Assembly: GCA_005883695.1 (NCBI GenBank)
Contig: VBBV01000035.1
Span: 1-12,248 of the forward strand
Direction of reading: 5' to 3'
Origin: Candidatus Bathyarchaeota archaeon
GTDB taxonomy: Archaea; Thermoproteota; Bathyarchaeia; 40CM-2-53-6
DNA: 12,248 bases
In this document: in pieces, positions 12,007-12,248 of the stretch
Layout of the letters: each line of letters starts with the position of its first letter
Numbering within the stretch: position 1 is the stretch's first letter
The notes under the pieces: generated by a model
Told to the model about the DNA's origin: nothing
Databases searched by the model: none
The model's input: only the letters and a program-made list of their open reading frames with translations
Made by a program: the position numbers and the translations under genes

Positions 12007-12248
12007 TTGAGAAGGGTAGCCGTTTTCACAATCTTTTCCCTTTTCGTACTGGCCATCGGAATCCCCGGTGCCGGAACATTTCGCCCCCAGCCTTATTCTG
12101 CCGGGCCGTTAGGGTCGACAGATTATCCTTGGGCGATGTTCCACTACAACCAATTTAGGTCGGGCGCAACGCTGGCGAGCGCGCCCAGCGCTGCGAACCG
12201 GATGTGGCAGTTCGCAACCGGATCTTTCGTCTATTCGTCTCCAGCTGT
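12007..12248 (+). CDS. Secreted PQQ-repeat-like beta-propeller protein, 5' part
   Basis: The frame starts at TTG (12007) three codons after an in-frame TAG and stays open to the window edge (80 codons and two bases). MRR plus a hydrophobic stretch (VAVFTIFSLFVLAIGIPGAG) looks like a signal peptide. After a short linker (FRPQPYSAGPLGSTDYPW) comes AMFHYNQFRSGATLASAPSA and then NRMWQFATGSFVYSSPA, the opening pattern of PQQ-like (quinoprotein) propeller blades, where W..F.TG...SSPAV is typical. Such archaeal proteins are extracellular and often large. Whether PQQ is bound cannot be judged from one blade. The overlapping + frame with ATG at 11943 lacks any of these traits and is a shadow. Confidence 0.75.
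   Translation, partial: MRRVAVFTIFSLFVLAIGIPGAGTFRPQPYSAGPLGSTDYPWAMFHYNQFRSGATLASAPSAANRMWQFATGSFVYSSPA

Noticed and set aside
11943..12158. ATG-started + frame of 71 codons
   Set aside because: It overlaps the PQQ-repeat frame, which has a signal peptide and family pattern, while this one has neither.
1..12248. CRISPR arrays, insertion sequences, integrase or attachment sites
   Set aside because: No regularly spaced repeats, transposase-like frames or terminal inverted repeats were seen.

Overview
The window looks like a piece of an archaeal chromosome, most likely from the Thermoproteota/TACK group (Bathyarchaeia- or Nitrososphaeria-like), though the lineage is inferred. The signs are a PAN-like proteasomal ATPase, a KaiC-family ATPase, a thiolase paired with a DUF35 protein, TTTATA-type TATA boxes about 25 bases before near-leaderless genes, frequent GTG and TTG starts, and a tRNA gene split by introns with bulge-helix-bulge (BHB) splice structures.

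Layout. Positions 1-150 may hold the tail of a gene cut by the window edge, and 151-560 has no convincing gene. Three genes follow on the + strand: a KaiC/RecA-type ATPase (561-1331), a PAN/ARC-like AAA ATPase with coiled coil and OB domain (best start 1569, end 2828), and NAD synthetase nadE (2875-3720). A 332-base convergent gap (3721-4052) carries terminator-like structures. On the - strand, 10126 down to 4053 is an eight-gene acyl-CoA cluster. In transcription order it encodes a hotdog thioesterase, 3-hydroxyacyl-CoA dehydrogenase, enoyl-CoA hydratase, PaaG-type crotonase, ferritin-like di-iron protein, EthD-like protein, SCP2-type thiolase and DUF35 protein. Internal TATA-like boxes suggest several transcription units. 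An atypical RpiB-family protein (10183-10677) is divergent from it, followed by a small zinc-ribbon protein (10851-11123).

From 11259 to 11447 on the - strand is a tRNA-Trp(CCA) gene that I read as containing three introns: D-loop (29 nt), the usual 37/38 site (65 nt) and variable loop (18 nt). Removing them leaves an almost ideal 74-nt tRNA plus encoded CCA. Upstream on the same strand is a conserved-looking ORF of about 92 residues with no ATG, GTG or TTG start. Divergent from it, a secreted PQQ-repeat-like protein begins at a TTG and runs off the right edge.

How the genes fit together. Hydratase, dehydrogenase and thiolase form a beta-oxidation route. The isomerase-type crotonase, di-iron protein, EthD protein and thioesterase are extra parts that recall aerobic CoA-bound ring-cleavage pathways (paa/box type). 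A new archaeal O2-dependent acyl-CoA or aromatic-CoA pathway is therefore a reasonable but unproven hypothesis. The tRNA with three introns and the genes lacking canonical start codons are the other notable points.
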